64,000 nucleotides of DNA from Fibrivirga algicola (GCF_011742925.1 NZ_WAEL01000001.1:1054001-1118000), one strand, 5' to 3'. Positions 43,865 through 53,939 are shown, counted from the stretch's first letter. Notes: generated from the sequence alone by a model not told the origin. Made by a program: numbers and translations.

Positions 43865-45601
43865 TTAATTGATTTTTACAAACCGGCTGCCATCAAACTT
43901 GATGATAGGCACCACCTGATTGTCATTGGATCTAGTATAGTTGAAGCCCGACAAAACGTAGTCGTCATCTTCATTGGTTCGCAACAACGTTTTTTCCCTG
44001 ATGTCGCCTCTCGCCAGCTGACGGGCGAAAAACAGGAGCATATCGTAACCCTGGGCGGCGAAGGTCGACGGAATAATATTTCGCCTGGTCAGGTAGTTCT
44101 CCTGGAATGTTTCAGCGGCCTCACGCTCTGTATCAATAAATTCTGGCGCAACCAGGTACAACTCGCGCCTTGTAAACGTATTCAACGAGTTGCGGAAGTA
44201 ATCGAAGGCGGGGTACGTGGCAATCAGCGGGCAAGACACACTCCGACGGCTGAGAGCATCGAGCAGACTAGGCCCATCATCGTTGTTACTGCTGGCTAGA
44301 AAGACATGACCAGGCTTGTTGTCATCGCTTAGCTTCATCATTGTGGCCATGGTCATGGCTTTTCCGCTTAGTCGTCGAAAATCAATGATCTGAAAACCCT
44401 GTGATTTCAACGTTGCCTGATAGGCATAGGCCATCAAAGAATCTTTGCGGGCGGCGCCGAAGTACACAGCTGCTCGTCGATTGGTGGTCAATTCCTTAGC
44501 GAAACTAGCCGTTTCAATGGCCTGTTGCGTGGTTGATGGCTGCGCCAGAAAGGCGTTTGGCTGATTGGCAATCAACTCCCGCGTGGTGGCAATTGGGTTC
44601 ACCAGTGGAATGTCGTTCTGAGCGGCAAAAGCTGAAACAAGTCGATTCGGTTCGCTGTAAAGGGGGCCAATCAGCAGGTCATTTTGGGCGAACGATGCAT
44701 TATTGATTACGTCGAGTGTCTGGTCAGTATCATTGTCGACGTCGTAAGCAAAGAGGTTAACAACGATGCCTTCGGTCATGAGCTTGGCTTTAGCCAGCTT
44801 CATTCCATCATACAAATCAAGAACGTACTGGTTTGACCGGGCTCGTTCGCTGGGGTTGAACCGGTTCACGCGGAAGGGGAAGAGAACGCCAACGTTGATG
44901 TAGCCTTTCGATTTTGCCTTATCGGTGCGGACCGTCGATACTGGTTTGCCCGTAGAAACAGTTGGTTCTGGAGCTCTTGCAGCCGGCGCTTTGGTAACCG
45001 GCGTAGGCGAGATCCCGTAACGGTTCGACAGACGGTCCGATAGTTCAAGATCATCTTTATCCGACGAGGTACGTTGAATGAGATCCACTAGCGTTCGGGC
45101 CAGCGTTTTGTTCTGAAGGTATTGTTTCTGAAGGGCTTTCAGCCTGTTGAGATCGGCAATCCGCGGTAAAAACGTTTGCTCCATCTTGTCTACGTCGGGC
45201 TTCAACTCAGGATCAGTGATGAGTTGTGTGTACGACAACCCTTCGTCGTAGAGTCCCTGTTCGTAAGCAGCCGAAGCAGCCAGATAGTAGGCTTCTTCTT
45301 TTTTGAGCCAGTTCGGAAACCGATCAATTAGCTCTTTTAGCGTCGTGCGAGCAGCCTCGTAGCGCTTTTGGCGATATGAGGCTACAGCGTAGTAATAATA
45401 GGCAAAAGGAGCGTAGCTGCCCTCGCGCTGCATAACCGATTGTAGTTCCGTGCGGGCGCGGTCAAATTCGCCCAATTGCACCAGCCGGACACCTGCCTTG
45501 TAGCGGCGTTCGATGTCTTTGGCACCCTGAGCGTGTGCGCCAACACTCCATAGCAGGTTCATCCAGCAGAACACCACTAATCCAATCAGCTTTCTGGTCA
45601 T
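43865..45601 (-). CDS. LpoA-like lipoprotein: TPR plus periplasmic binding fold
   Basis: This is a 578-residue protein from the ATG at 45601. The longer frame to 45655 crosses the terminator at 45619-45653, so it is rejected. After a signal (LIGLVVFCWMNLLWSVGAHA) come TPR units (AGVRLVQLGEFDRARTELQS; YYYYAVASYRQKRYEAARTT). A Ser/Pro-rich linker leads to a type 1 periplasmic binding fold (YINVGVLFPFRVNRFNP ... LLIGPLYSEPNRLVSAFAAQ). This order resembles LpoA, the activator of PBP1A, and also amino-acid ABC binding proteins. No transporter genes lie nearby. Confidence 0.65.
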   Translation of the reverse strand: MTRKLIGLVVFCWMNLLWSVGAHAQGAKDIERRYKAGVRLVQLGEFDRARTELQSVMQREGSYAPFAYYYYAVASYRQKRYEAARTTLKELIDRFPNWLKKEEAYYLAASAAYEQGLYDEGLSYTQLITDPELKPDVDKMEQTFLPRIADLNRLKALQKQYLQNKTLARTLVDLIQRTSSDKDDLELSDRLSNRYGISPTPVTKAPAARAPEPTVSTGKPVSTVRTDKAKSKGYINVGVLFPFRVNRFNPSERARSNQYVLDLYDGMKLAKAKLMTEGIVVNLFAYDVDNDTDQTLDVINNASFAQNDLLIGPLYSEPNRLVSAFAAQNDIPLVNPIATTRELIANQPNAFLAQPSTTQQAIETASFAKELTTNRRAAVYFGAARKDSLMAYAYQATLKSQGFQIIDFRRLSGKAMTMATMMKLSDDNKPGHVFLASSNNDDGPSLLDALSRRSVSCPLIATYPAFDYFRNSLNTFTRRELYLVAPEFIDTEREAAETFQENYLTRRNIIPSTFAAQGYDMLLFFARQLARGDIREKTLLRTNEDDDYVLSGFNYTRSNDNQVVPIIKFDGSRFVKIN

Positions 45602-45618
45602 AATTTTCTTTTGAACGC

Positions 45619-45653
45619 GAAAAAAGCAACGCCTGTTCTGCGTTGCTTTTTTC
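45619..45653 (-). terminator. Terminator after yidC
   Basis: GAAAAAAGCAACGC and GCGTTGCTTTTTTC form a strong stem with a 7-nt loop and T-rich ends. It ends the minus-strand yidC transcript and sets the upper limit for the next gene's start. Confidence 0.85.
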
Positions 45654-45731
45654 AAGTAGTCAGGTCAGGCATTAACGGTGGAAATAGCGTTATGACGAAT
45701 CAAACCGGCTAAAGCCACCGAATGTTATCCC

Positions 45732-47567
45732 TTATTTCTTTGTCCGTTTCTTAGCTTCTTCGGCTTGTTTACGGGCATCTTCAGCAGCAGCTAACTGCTT
45801 CTGGAGCATTTCCTGGAATTTCGACTTTTTGCCCCCACCCGCTGCAATTTTCTTGCGGTTCTCGTCGAGAACTGCTTTCAGTTTTGTTTCGTCAACAAAA
45901 TTCCGGATAAGCAGCTGTTGAGCAATTGTTACCACGTTGGAAACAAAGTAGTACCAAGTTAAACCAGCCGGAAACGAGTTCAGCACGAACATAAACATGA
46001 CCGGGAAAATGTAGCTCAGCGCTTTCATATTAACCGGACCAGGCTGTTGGGGTGTCGTCTGGTTGTTGTAATAGGCATAGGCGATACTCGAAATGGTCAT
46101 CATGACTGTAAACAAGCTCAGGTGATCGCCGACAAACGGGATCGTCACGCCAAACTTGATAAACGAATCATAGGTCGACAGGTCGGGTGCCCACAGGAAT
46201 TCCTTCTGCCGGAGTTCGATCAGGTTCGGAAACAACTGGAACAGGGCAAACAGGATAGGCATCGTTGCCAGCACCGGAATACAGCCGCTCAAGGGAGAAA
46301 CGCCTACTTCCTGGTACAGCTTCATCTGCTCTTGCTGCTGCTTGGTCATGTCATCGCCAACGCGTTCTTTAATCACGGCCAGTTCGGGAGCCAGCACGCG
46401 CATTTTAGCCATACTAACGTACGATTTGTAGGTTAGTGGGGTCAAAACCAGCTTGACGAAAACCACCAGGCAGAAGATCAGCAGGCCGTAGTTGCCAATG
46501 AATTTTTCCAGGAAGTTGAAGACCGGTACAAAGAAGTACTTGTTGATGGGCTTCAAGATCGAATAGCCCAGGTACACGTTGCGATCGAAATCGGGAGCTA
46601 CGCCTTCCTTAATAATCTGGAAGTCGTTGGGCCCGTAATAGTATCGGAACTGGCCCTTGCCCGACTTTATGTCGGCCAACGGAATACTTACGTCAGCAAT
46701 GGCTGTTTTCACCGTGCTGCTGTCGGCCAAGTCAACGATGGTCTGAAACCTGGCTTTGTTCAGCTGAGTGGTTTGGGCAATGAAGGCCGACAGGAAGTAT
46801 TTGTGTTTGATGGCGAACCATTGAACAGGCTCTTCGACGGTGGCTTCGTTGCTACTTTCGTTTTCGGCCAAGTGGTCAAAGTTCTCGGTCGTTGTCTGGT
46901 AATTGATCGTGGCGGCGCGTCGGTTGTTGCTCAGATCGTTCTCAAACTGAGGCATGCGGTCTTCCCACTGATAACGTACCTCGCCATTGCCAAGTACGTT
47001 GTCCAGGTTGGTGGCTTTGAGCGCATAATCGATCGTGTAGCCCGTGGCCGGTACCGTGTAGGTCTGTTCGATTGCCTGCCCCGCACCAATTTCAGCTCGG
47101 AACGTAATAACCTGCGGTTGGCCAGTTACCGTCCCACCTTGTGCGTTGGTCTGGAAGTAGAGTCCATGTAGATCAACTTTGCCCGTTTTGGTAGGAAGTT
47201 CCAGCGAAGTGCGGCTGGTTTTGGCATCAACAAGCAAGAGTGGTTTGCCGTCAAATGTCTTGTATTTTTTCAGGAGTACTTCCTTCACACGGCCACCTTG
47301 CGTGCTGAAGGTTAGCTTGACATCAGGATTCTCTACCACAATATCGCGGGCCTGACCAGTGGCTGCGGTAGCAAAATCGCCGAACTGGGTACGTGCGGCG
47401 GCTGAATCGAGTGGGGTAGTAGCGGCAGTAACACTATTAGTTGACGGCCGGGTTGTTTTGGTGATTTGGGCCGGTTTCGTTTCCGACGGGGGTTTCGGTA
47501 CCAGGTACTGGTAGCCGACAAACATGGCCAGAATAAGGAGTAGGCCAATAAGCTGATTGCGTTCCAT
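45732..47567 (-). CDS. yidC: Membrane protein insertase YidC
   Basis: This 611-residue insertase has an N-terminal helix (LIGLLLILAMFVGYQYLV), a large periplasmic beta domain (DVKLTFSTQGGRVKEVLLKK) and the conserved five-helix core (NYGLLIFCLVVFVKLVLTPL; YKSYVSMAKMRVLAPELAVI). The Arg in the core and the basic coiled C-terminus (QLAAAEDARKQAEEAKKRTK) are present. It helps insert and fold inner-membrane proteins with or without Sec. Confidence 0.97.
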   Translation of the reverse strand: MERNQLIGLLLILAMFVGYQYLVPKPPSETKPAQITKTTRPSTNSVTAATTPLDSAAARTQFGDFATAATGQARDIVVENPDVKLTFSTQGGRVKEVLLKKYKTFDGKPLLLVDAKTSRTSLELPTKTGKVDLHGLYFQTNAQGGTVTGQPQVITFRAEIGAGQAIEQTYTVPATGYTIDYALKATNLDNVLGNGEVRYQWEDRMPQFENDLSNNRRAATINYQTTTENFDHLAENESSNEATVEEPVQWFAIKHKYFLSAFIAQTTQLNKARFQTIVDLADSSTVKTAIADVSIPLADIKSGKGQFRYYYGPNDFQIIKEGVAPDFDRNVYLGYSILKPINKYFFVPVFNFLEKFIGNYGLLIFCLVVFVKLVLTPLTYKSYVSMAKMRVLAPELAVIKERVGDDMTKQQQEQMKLYQEVGVSPLSGCIPVLATMPILFALFQLFPNLIELRQKEFLWAPDLSTYDSFIKFGVTIPFVGDHLSLFTVMMTISSIAYAYYNNQTTPQQPGPVNMKALSYIFPVMFMFVLNSFPAGLTWYYFVSNVVTIAQQLLIRNFVDETKLKAVLDENRKKIAAGGGKKSKFQEMLQKQLAAAEDARKQAEEAKKRTKK

Positions 47568-47580
47568 AGTGATAGTCGAA

Positions 47581-47617
47581 AGACCTGAGCGGTGAACAGG
47601 ATGTACCGCTCAGGTCT
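47581..47617 (-). terminator. 13-bp hairpin between pyrG and yidC
   Basis: AGACCTGAGCGGT and ACCGCTCAGGTCT are perfectly complementary around an 11-nt loop. There is no T run. It lies 13 nt upstream of the yidC ATG and could act as a terminator of pyrG or as a translation-affecting leader hairpin. Confidence 0.55.
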
Positions 47618-47659
47618 CACTGACTTAATTTTCGTGCAAAATTACGCCAATACGCCCGG

Positions 47660-49348
47660 TTAACCAACAAGGGTTTCGCTGGTGACTGGCGTTGCGTAGG
47701 CCTGCCGACGGTCTGAGAAGGTCATCGCGGCTTTAACAAACTGAACGAATAGTGGCTGGGGGGCCATTACCGTGCTTTTTAACTCAGGGTGAAACTGAAC
47801 ACCAACAAACCAGGGGTGTTTCGGCAATTCAATAATCTCGATCAGGCCAGTCTCCGGATTGGTTCCGACGGCCCGCATACCGCCCTTTTCGAATTGATCG
47901 GCGTAGGCGTTATTAAATTCGTACCGGTGGCGGTGGCGTTCGCTGATGACTGTTTTACCGTAGGCCTGGTAAGCCAGTGAGTCTTTCTTGATCTTGCAGG
48001 AATAAGCACCTAGTCGCATGGTGCCGCCCATATTGACCACTTTTTTCTGGTCTTCCATCATGTTGATGACCGGGTGCGGCGTTTCTGAGTTCATCTCGAA
48101 TGAATGGGCCTCCGCCAACCCAAGTACATTGCGGGCGTATTCGATCACGGCGCATTGCATGCCAAGGCAGATACCGAAGAATGGAACGCCGTTTTCACGA
48201 GCGAACTTGATGGCATTGATCTTTCCTTCGATTCCCCGCTCTCCGAAGCCAGGTGCCACCAGAATCCCGTCCAGGTCGCGCAGGCGGTCTTCAGCGGTGC
48301 CCTCATCGGCCAGGTTTTCCGATTGAATCCAGTCGATATGCACTTTGCATTCGTTTTTCGATCCGGCGTGAATGAATGACTCAGCGATCGATTTGTAGGC
48401 GTCGTGCAACTCTACATACTTGCCCACCAGTCCGATACGTACCTCGTGGGTCGGATTTTTCAACCCATTCAGAAATCCTTTCCACGCTTCCAGATCGGCG
48501 TCCTGATCGTTGTAGAGGTCGAGCATATACAGCGCACGCTGGTCCAGCTTTTCCTTTTTCATCAGTAAAGGCACGTCGTAGATCGTTTCGGCGTCCATTG
48601 CCTCAATGACCGAGTTAACCTGTACGTTGCAGAACAGCGCAATTTTCCGCCGGATATCCATCGGTAGCGGGTGTTCGGTTCGGCAAACCAGAATATCAGC
48701 CTGAACACCTGACTCCTGGAGCATTTTCACTGAGTGCTGCGTGGGCTTGGTCTTCAGTTCGCCTGCCGATTGCAGATACGGTACCAGTGTGAGGTGAATA
48801 ATCAGCGTGTCGTGTTCGTTGAGCTCAAATTTAAACTGACGAACCGCCTCAATGAAGGGAAGTGACTCGATATCACCAACGCACCCACCAATTTCAGTGA
48901 TGACGATGTCATACTCGCCCGACTCGCCCAGCAGGCGCAGGTTACGTTTGATCTCGTCGGTAATGTGAGGAACCACCTGAACCGTTTTTCCCAGGAAATC
49001 GCCTTTGCGTTCGCGGGTGATTACATTGTTGTAGATCCGGCCCGTAGTGATATTGTTGGCCTGTGAGGTTGGCGTGTTCAGAAACCGCTCGTAGTGACCC
49101 AGATCGAGGTCAGTTTCGGCCCCATCGTCTGTTACGTAGCATTCGCCGTGTTCATACGGGTTCAGCGTGCCAGGGTCGATGTTAAGGTATGGATCGAACT
49201 TTTGAATGGTGACTGACAGACCACGTGCCTGCAGCAGTTTGGCCAGTGAAGAGGCAATGATGCCTTTTCCAAGTGATGATGTTACCCCGCCGGTAACAAA
49301 TATGTATTTCGCGGAAGATCTCGCAGATTTGGTGCCCGTTGCCGCCAT
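47660..49348 (-). CDS. pyrG: CTP synthase
   Basis: This is a 562-residue enzyme. The synthetase domain begins YIFVTGGVTSSLGKGIIASS and has KFDPYLNIDPGTLNPYEHGE. The glutaminase domain shows GICLGMQCAVIEYARNVLGL (nucleophile Cys) and VQFHPEL. It makes CTP from UTP, ATP and glutamine. A TATCTTTA element about 20-30 bp upstream may be its -7. The 49349-49717 gap to polX holds no gene. Confidence 0.97.
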   Translation of the reverse strand: MAATGTKSARSSAKYIFVTGGVTSSLGKGIIASSLAKLLQARGLSVTIQKFDPYLNIDPGTLNPYEHGECYVTDDGAETDLDLGHYERFLNTPTSQANNITTGRIYNNVITRERKGDFLGKTVQVVPHITDEIKRNLRLLGESGEYDIVITEIGGCVGDIESLPFIEAVRQFKFELNEHDTLIIHLTLVPYLQSAGELKTKPTQHSVKMLQESGVQADILVCRTEHPLPMDIRRKIALFCNVQVNSVIEAMDAETIYDVPLLMKKEKLDQRALYMLDLYNDQDADLEAWKGFLNGLKNPTHEVRIGLVGKYVELHDAYKSIAESFIHAGSKNECKVHIDWIQSENLADEGTAEDRLRDLDGILVAPGFGERGIEGKINAIKFARENGVPFFGICLGMQCAVIEYARNVLGLAEAHSFEMNSETPHPVINMMEDQKKVVNMGGTMRLGAYSCKIKKDSLAYQAYGKTVISERHRHRYEFNNAYADQFEKGGMRAVGTNPETGLIEIIELPKHPWFVGVQFHPELKSTVMAPQPLFVQFVKAAMTFSDRRQAYATPVTSETLVG

Positions 49349-49717
49349 GGTAATATTCAGATTGAGCGTTACGGGATGTAAAGATACTACTAAGCAGGGA
49401 GGAAAAAGGGAAGTAGGCCGCGAAATAATTCAGGACTATTCGTGGCGAGTCAGGTTAGGCTAGGGTGAAAGAGGAGTCAATCAACTGACTATGACAGGTC
49501 CACGGTAGGCTGTCGATTGTGGAGAAAAAAATAAGCTGGCGCACCCCGTAGAGTGGATTTTAGCGTAATAGGAACTCGAAATACGTAGACTAAACCGCCA
49601 GATTTGCTCGTTCACCCTTGATTTGTCAACCAACGATTTCGCGGCCGAATTGTCGCTGCAGGCAGGGTAGAGTAGGAGGGAATGCCGTATTTTGCAGGTT
49701 CTAACGTATAGCCGTGC

Positions 49718-51409
49718 ATGACAAATTCTGATATAATTGACAGCCTTGAACTGACCGCCCGCCTGATGGAACTCCACAACGGAGATCCATTTCGGATCAA
49801 AGCGTTTTCAGGTGCGGCGTTTTCGCTTGAAAAAGTAACCGACGACCTTACCGAACAATCCGTTGCTGACCTGATCAAGCTACCGGGAATAGGTAAAACG
49901 GTGGCGACTAAAATCCGGGAATTTGTTGATACTGGTCACCTGACGGAACTTGACGAATTGCTGGGTCAAACACCCCCCGGCGTGCTCGATATGTTCAGGA
50001 TAAAGGGGCTGGGCGTGAAAAAAGTGAAAACGCTCTGGCATGAGCTTGGTATCGAAACGCTACGCGATCTGCGGCAGGCCAGCGAAACAGGGCGTGTGGC
50101 GGTGATCAAGGGATTTGGTGAAAAAATTCAGCAGAATATTCTCGACAACCTGGATTTTCTGGAAAGTCAGTCTGGAAAGGTACGTATGGACAAGGCTGAC
50201 CGGTTGGCTACGCAACTTTGCGACGAACTGGCTCCGCTGGGCCGGGTGGCAGTCAGTGGTCAGGTACGTTGGCGGGCCATTGAAGTAGATACCGTAGAAC
50301 TGCTGGTTGAATCCGACGACCCGGTGGCTGTGCAGACGTACCTGAATGCACAGCCTGGTCTTACTCAGGACGTACCTGCATCATCGCCATTTGCCTGGCG
50401 CGGACGGGCAGAGAGCACCGATGTCCGGGTAGCTATTATCACGTACCCCGCTACCCAGTTTGATCAGCAGTTATTCATTCGGTCGGCAACCGAGGCGCAC
50501 TTGCGGGAAACAGGACCAACGGGCAAAACGCTGCTGCAAAGTGCTTTGAATGCGTCGGTAGGGTCTACCGAGGAAACGATCTATGCGCAGGCCGGCTTGC
50601 CGTTTGTGGCAGCTGAAATGCGTGAGAATGAACAGGCTTTCAGTTGGTCGCAACGCTACAGCCCCGCTGATCTGATTACCTGGGACGACCTGCGGGGGAC
50701 GCTTCATAACCACAGCACCTGGTCGGACGGTAAACACACCCTTCGACAAATGGCCGACTACGCTCATGAGTTGGGCCTGAGCTACTTCGGTATTGCCGAT
50801 CATTCGCAAACTGCCAGTTACGCTGGTGGCCTTACTCCGGAACGGGTTGCGGACCAGCAACTGGAAATCGACGCAATCAACGCAGACTACAAAGCCGCGG
50901 GTATCGATTTCCGGGTTTTGAAAGGCATAGAGTCAGATATTCTGGGCGACGGGTCGCTGGATTATCCGGATGACGTACTTGCTACTTTCGACTACGTAGT
51001 GGCATCTGTGCATCAGACCCTGAACATGACCCAGGAAAAAGCCACCGCTCGGTTGCTACGGGCCATTGAAAACCCGTACACGACTATATTGGGCCATCCA
51101 ACGGGGCGGCTATTGCTTGCCCGCGAAGGGTACCCGCTCGACTTCCGTGCAATAATCGATGCTTGTGCCGCCAACAAGGTAGTGATTGAAATAAATGCCA
51201 GTCCATACCGCCTTGATATCGATTGGCACTGGATCGAATACGCTATGGAACGTGGGGTTATGCTGAGTATCAATCCGGATGCGCACGAGATGCGGGGGCT
51301 ACTGGACATGCACTATGGTGTGTACGCGGCCAGAAAAGGGGGACTAACCAAGGCGATGACATTCAATGCGCTTTCACTCGAATCCGTGATTGACTACATT
51401 TCTAAGTAA
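49718..51409 (+). CDS. polX: PolX-like protein with PHP domain, polymerase motif altered
   Basis: This is a 563-residue protein. Residues 1-160 carry the HhH helices (LIKLPGIGKTVATKIREFVD; IKGLGVKKVKTLWHELG). The nucleotidyltransferase core is degenerate: where active PolX has GS-x-R-R and DxD, this has SGQVRWRAIEVDTVELLVES, so the metal-binding Asp pair is not evident. The C-terminal PHP exonuclease domain looks intact (LHNHSTWSDGKHTLRQMADY; GIADHSQTASYAGG; EINASPYRLDIDW; NPDAHEMRG). It probably acts as a repair nuclease rather than as a polymerase. Confidence 0.8.
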   Translation: MTNSDIIDSLELTARLMELHNGDPFRIKAFSGAAFSLEKVTDDLTEQSVADLIKLPGIGKTVATKIREFVDTGHLTELDELLGQTPPGVLDMFRIKGLGVKKVKTLWHELGIETLRDLRQASETGRVAVIKGFGEKIQQNILDNLDFLESQSGKVRMDKADRLATQLCDELAPLGRVAVSGQVRWRAIEVDTVELLVESDDPVAVQTYLNAQPGLTQDVPASSPFAWRGRAESTDVRVAIITYPATQFDQQLFIRSATEAHLRETGPTGKTLLQSALNASVGSTEETIYAQAGLPFVAAEMRENEQAFSWSQRYSPADLITWDDLRGTLHNHSTWSDGKHTLRQMADYAHELGLSYFGIADHSQTASYAGGLTPERVADQQLEIDAINADYKAAGIDFRVLKGIESDILGDGSLDYPDDVLATFDYVVASVHQTLNMTQEKATARLLRAIENPYTTILGHPTGRLLLAREGYPLDFRAIIDACAANKVVIEINASPYRLDIDWHWIEYAMERGVMLSINPDAHEMRGLLDMHYGVYAARKGGLTKAMTFNALSLESVIDYISK

Positions 51410-51672
51410 ATATTGAGTCGCTAACAACGCGGAAAAGTACTATTTGTAGTGGTCTAATTTTTTATTTAATCAGATTTAAAGTTGAAGCCACAATTTTCTG
51501 TATAAACTTTGTAGCCTGAATTACACTCCAGCCAGTCTAAAGCGCATTTTATCATCGAATCCGAACATTCATATAAATATTGTTTGGTTTGACTGGCTTA
51601 GTATCCTTAATTTAGACCCCAAAATTCAACACGTAGCTTCCTTGATCGTACACAGTTACAACTGTCGCCAAT

Positions 51673-52488
51673 ATGAGAAAACTGCAATGCCCTAAGTTTG
51701 AACTGGGCGAATCACTCACCGCAGAACAGAAGAATTTTTTTGATAAGCACGGAATAATCATTTTTCCGAACTTCCTGAACCGCGATACTGTAAAATTATT
51801 TCTTAGTGAATTGACCCGCATCGAGCAGGAATGGCTTGCTGAAGGACGTGACAAAATCAACGGTGTGCCGCTTAAATTCGGTCGCGATGAGGCTGGCAAC
51901 AAGGTCATCCAGCGGTCCTGTTTTCTGTCGCATTCAAGCCAGGTTTTGCACGAATTCCTGCAGGACCCCCGGTTACAGACAGTCGTTGACCTGCTTCAGC
52001 CTTATGAAGGCCGGATGGGCGAGAACGAGAAAGACGGGTTGGTTTTGAACAACTACGTTCGTACCCCAAACAGCCAGTATTCGCAGATGGGTTGGCATAC
52101 CGACAGCCCCCGCGATATCTTCTTGGGTCAGCGGATCATGCCTATGCTGAACGTAGGCATTCACCTGGATGATTGCCCTATGGAAAATGGTGGTCTGCGC
52201 GTATTGCCCGGCACGCACAAGCAGAGCACATTCCGGATGCTGTTCGGCAAGAAATACTTTGTCGACAACAACCCCGATCCGCGGGAGGTAGGTCTGGATA
52301 TTCAGGCTGGCGATCTTACGGTTCATGATGGTCGTATCTGGCACCGTGTGCAGCAATCGCCGCTGATGGGTGAGGCTAGCCGCCGCCGGGTAATGTACGT
52401 ACCCGTAGTTACGGGTAAATACAAGCCAAAGAATGAGTTTAGCAAAACGCCATTCTACCACCGCTTCATCCAGAAGGTGAACATTTAA
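51673..52488 (+). CDS. Phytanoyl-CoA dioxygenase family protein
   Basis: This is a 271-residue Fe(II)/2-oxoglutarate oxygenase. The metal-binding motif is WHTDSPRD (His-x-Asp) and the distal His is in HDGRIWHRV, followed by an Arg-bearing block (ASRRRVMYVPVV) that would bind 2-oxoglutarate. ENGGLRVLPGTHK lies between them. The natural substrate is unknown. The gene is preceded by a 260-bp gap without features. Confidence 0.8.
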   Translation: MRKLQCPKFELGESLTAEQKNFFDKHGIIIFPNFLNRDTVKLFLSELTRIEQEWLAEGRDKINGVPLKFGRDEAGNKVIQRSCFLSHSSQVLHEFLQDPRLQTVVDLLQPYEGRMGENEKDGLVLNNYVRTPNSQYSQMGWHTDSPRDIFLGQRIMPMLNVGIHLDDCPMENGGLRVLPGTHKQSTFRMLFGKKYFVDNNPDPREVGLDIQAGDLTVHDGRIWHRVQQSPLMGEASRRRVMYVPVVTGKYKPKNEFSKTPFYHRFIQKVNI

Positions 52489-52504
52489 CGCATATCAACT
52501 AACT

Positions 52505-52586
52505 GTTTGTGGTTTGTTGTCTATGGTTTGTAGTTGCTTCGCTTATGGGCAGAGTAACCACAAACCACAGACGACAAACCACAAAC
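52505..52586. repeat. Long imperfect inverted repeat
   Basis: Two 31-nt arms (52505-52535 and 52556-52586) with 28 of 31 matching positions enclose 20 nt. The arms are built from repeated GTTTGTGGTTTGT-like words. The right arm is followed by seven T. It lies between the dioxygenase and the SDR gene and may be a large terminator or a mobile intergenic hairpin element. Confidence 0.7.
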
Positions 52587-52593
52587 TTTTTTT

Positions 52594-53373
52594 ATGTCCT
52601 ACGCACTCATTACCGGAGCCAGCCGGGGTATCGGCCTGGCAATTGCCGCTGAACTGGCTCAGCGTAAGTATAACCTTTTACTGGTAGCCCGTTCGGGCGA
52701 TCAGCTACAGGCACTAGCCCGCCAACTCGCGGCTGACTACCAGGTAAAGGTCGACTTCCTGGCTGTTGACCTGTCAAATCCGGCAGCACCTCAGCAGGTG
52801 GTCGACTGGTGTAAAGGCAACAATTATGAAGTGGGTGTGCTGGTCAATAACGCGGGCTACGGACTGAGCGGTCAATTTGAGCAGTACTCATTGAGTGACA
52901 ATCTGGCTATGATGCAGGTGAACATGACTTCGCTGGTACAACTCACTCAATTGCTACTGCCCGAATTGCGTCGCCAAACGCGTGGGTACGTGCTGAACAT
53001 TGCCAGTTCTACAGCTTATCAGGCGTTGCCGGGAATGAGCCTGTACGCCGCTACCAAAGTGTTTGTGCTGAATTTTAGTCGTGGTCTGCACCATGAATTA
53101 GCAGGTACGTCGGTCAGTGTAACGTGTATCAGTCCCGGTGCTACCGATACGGGTTTCAATGATCGGGCGCAGATTAATGCAAAAGCCCGCGAAGCCGCCA
53201 AGAAAATTACCATGACACCCGAAGCAGTTGCCAGGCAGTCGGTAGCGGCCATGCTGGCGGGCAAGGCTGAAGTGATAACGGGCGGCATCAACAAGCTGGG
53301 TGCGTTTGCTGCCTGGCTGTTACCAAAAGGGATAGTTGAAAAAACGGCTTACAAGATTTATAAAGAATCCTGA
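52594..53373 (+). CDS. Short-chain dehydrogenase/reductase
   Basis: This 259-residue protein has the classical SDR features: TGASRGIGLAIAAELAQR (dinucleotide site), VNNAGYGLSG, the active Ser in IASSTAYQALP and the catalytic YAATK. The C-terminal end carries ITGGINKLGAFAAWLLPKGI, a pattern seen in membrane-associated SDRs. The substrate is unknown. The 3' end overlaps the convergent Lrp-type gene by 16 bp. Confidence 0.85.
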   Translation: MSYALITGASRGIGLAIAAELAQRKYNLLLVARSGDQLQALARQLAADYQVKVDFLAVDLSNPAAPQQVVDWCKGNNYEVGVLVNNAGYGLSGQFEQYSLSDNLAMMQVNMTSLVQLTQLLLPELRRQTRGYVLNIASSTAYQALPGMSLYAATKVFVLNFSRGLHHELAGTSVSVTCISPGATDTGFNDRAQINAKAREAAKKITMTPEAVARQSVAAMLAGKAEVITGGINKLGAFAAWLLPKGIVEKTAYKIYKES

Positions 53374-53867
53374 TTGACCATGCTAGTCTCCGTGAACGGA
53401 ACGGGCCGGTTGACGCTCTCTTCGAGGGAAATGAACGTCTCGGTTCGCTGAATCCCCACCACTTTCTGAATTTTGTCGTGTAGCACTTGACGTAGGTGTA
53501 ACGTGTCGCGACAGACGATTTTTGCAAATATGCTGTAAATCCCCGTGGTGTAGTGAATGTTCACAACCTCGGGGATTTTCATTAATTGCTCGGCAACCTC
53601 CCCATAGAGTGAACTCTTATCGAGGTAGATCCCCAAAAAGGCACTGATATCCCAGCCTAACTTGGTATGGTCGATGATGAGCTGTGAGCCACGCACAATA
53701 CCCATATCCTCCATTTTCTTCATGCGCACGTGCACGGTACCCCCTGATACGAAGATGCGCTTGCCAATTTCGGTATAGGCCATTGTCGCATCCTGCATCA
53801 ATAAGTTTAATATTTTCAGATCGACGTTATCAATTTCTAAATTTTTGGCCGCTTTTTCCATAGTCAT
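53358..53867 (-). CDS. Lrp/AsnC-family transcriptional regulator
   Basis: This is a 169-residue protein. The N-terminal HTH is DNVDLKILNLLMQDATMAYT, EIGKRIFVSGGTVHVRMKK. The RAM/AsnC ligand domain follows (AFLGIYLDKSSLYGEVAEQL, VNIHYTTGIYSIFAKIVCRD). It is a feast/famine-type regulator binding an amino acid. The minus-strand TATTTTTG (53891-53884) 17 nt before the ATG is a likely -7 element. Confidence 0.85.
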   Translation of the reverse strand: MTMEKAAKNLEIDNVDLKILNLLMQDATMAYTEIGKRIFVSGGTVHVRMKKMEDMGIVRGSQLIIDHTKLGWDISAFLGIYLDKSSLYGEVAEQLMKIPEVVNIHYTTGIYSIFAKIVCRDTLHLRQVLHDKIQKVVGIQRTETFISLEESVNRPVPFTETSMVNQDSL

Positions 53868-53939
53868 TTTGATGAATTGTTAACAAAAATAGATATATTT
53901 TGTCTAAACCGTAAATTTTAAGCTTTTTTTATAAAATAC

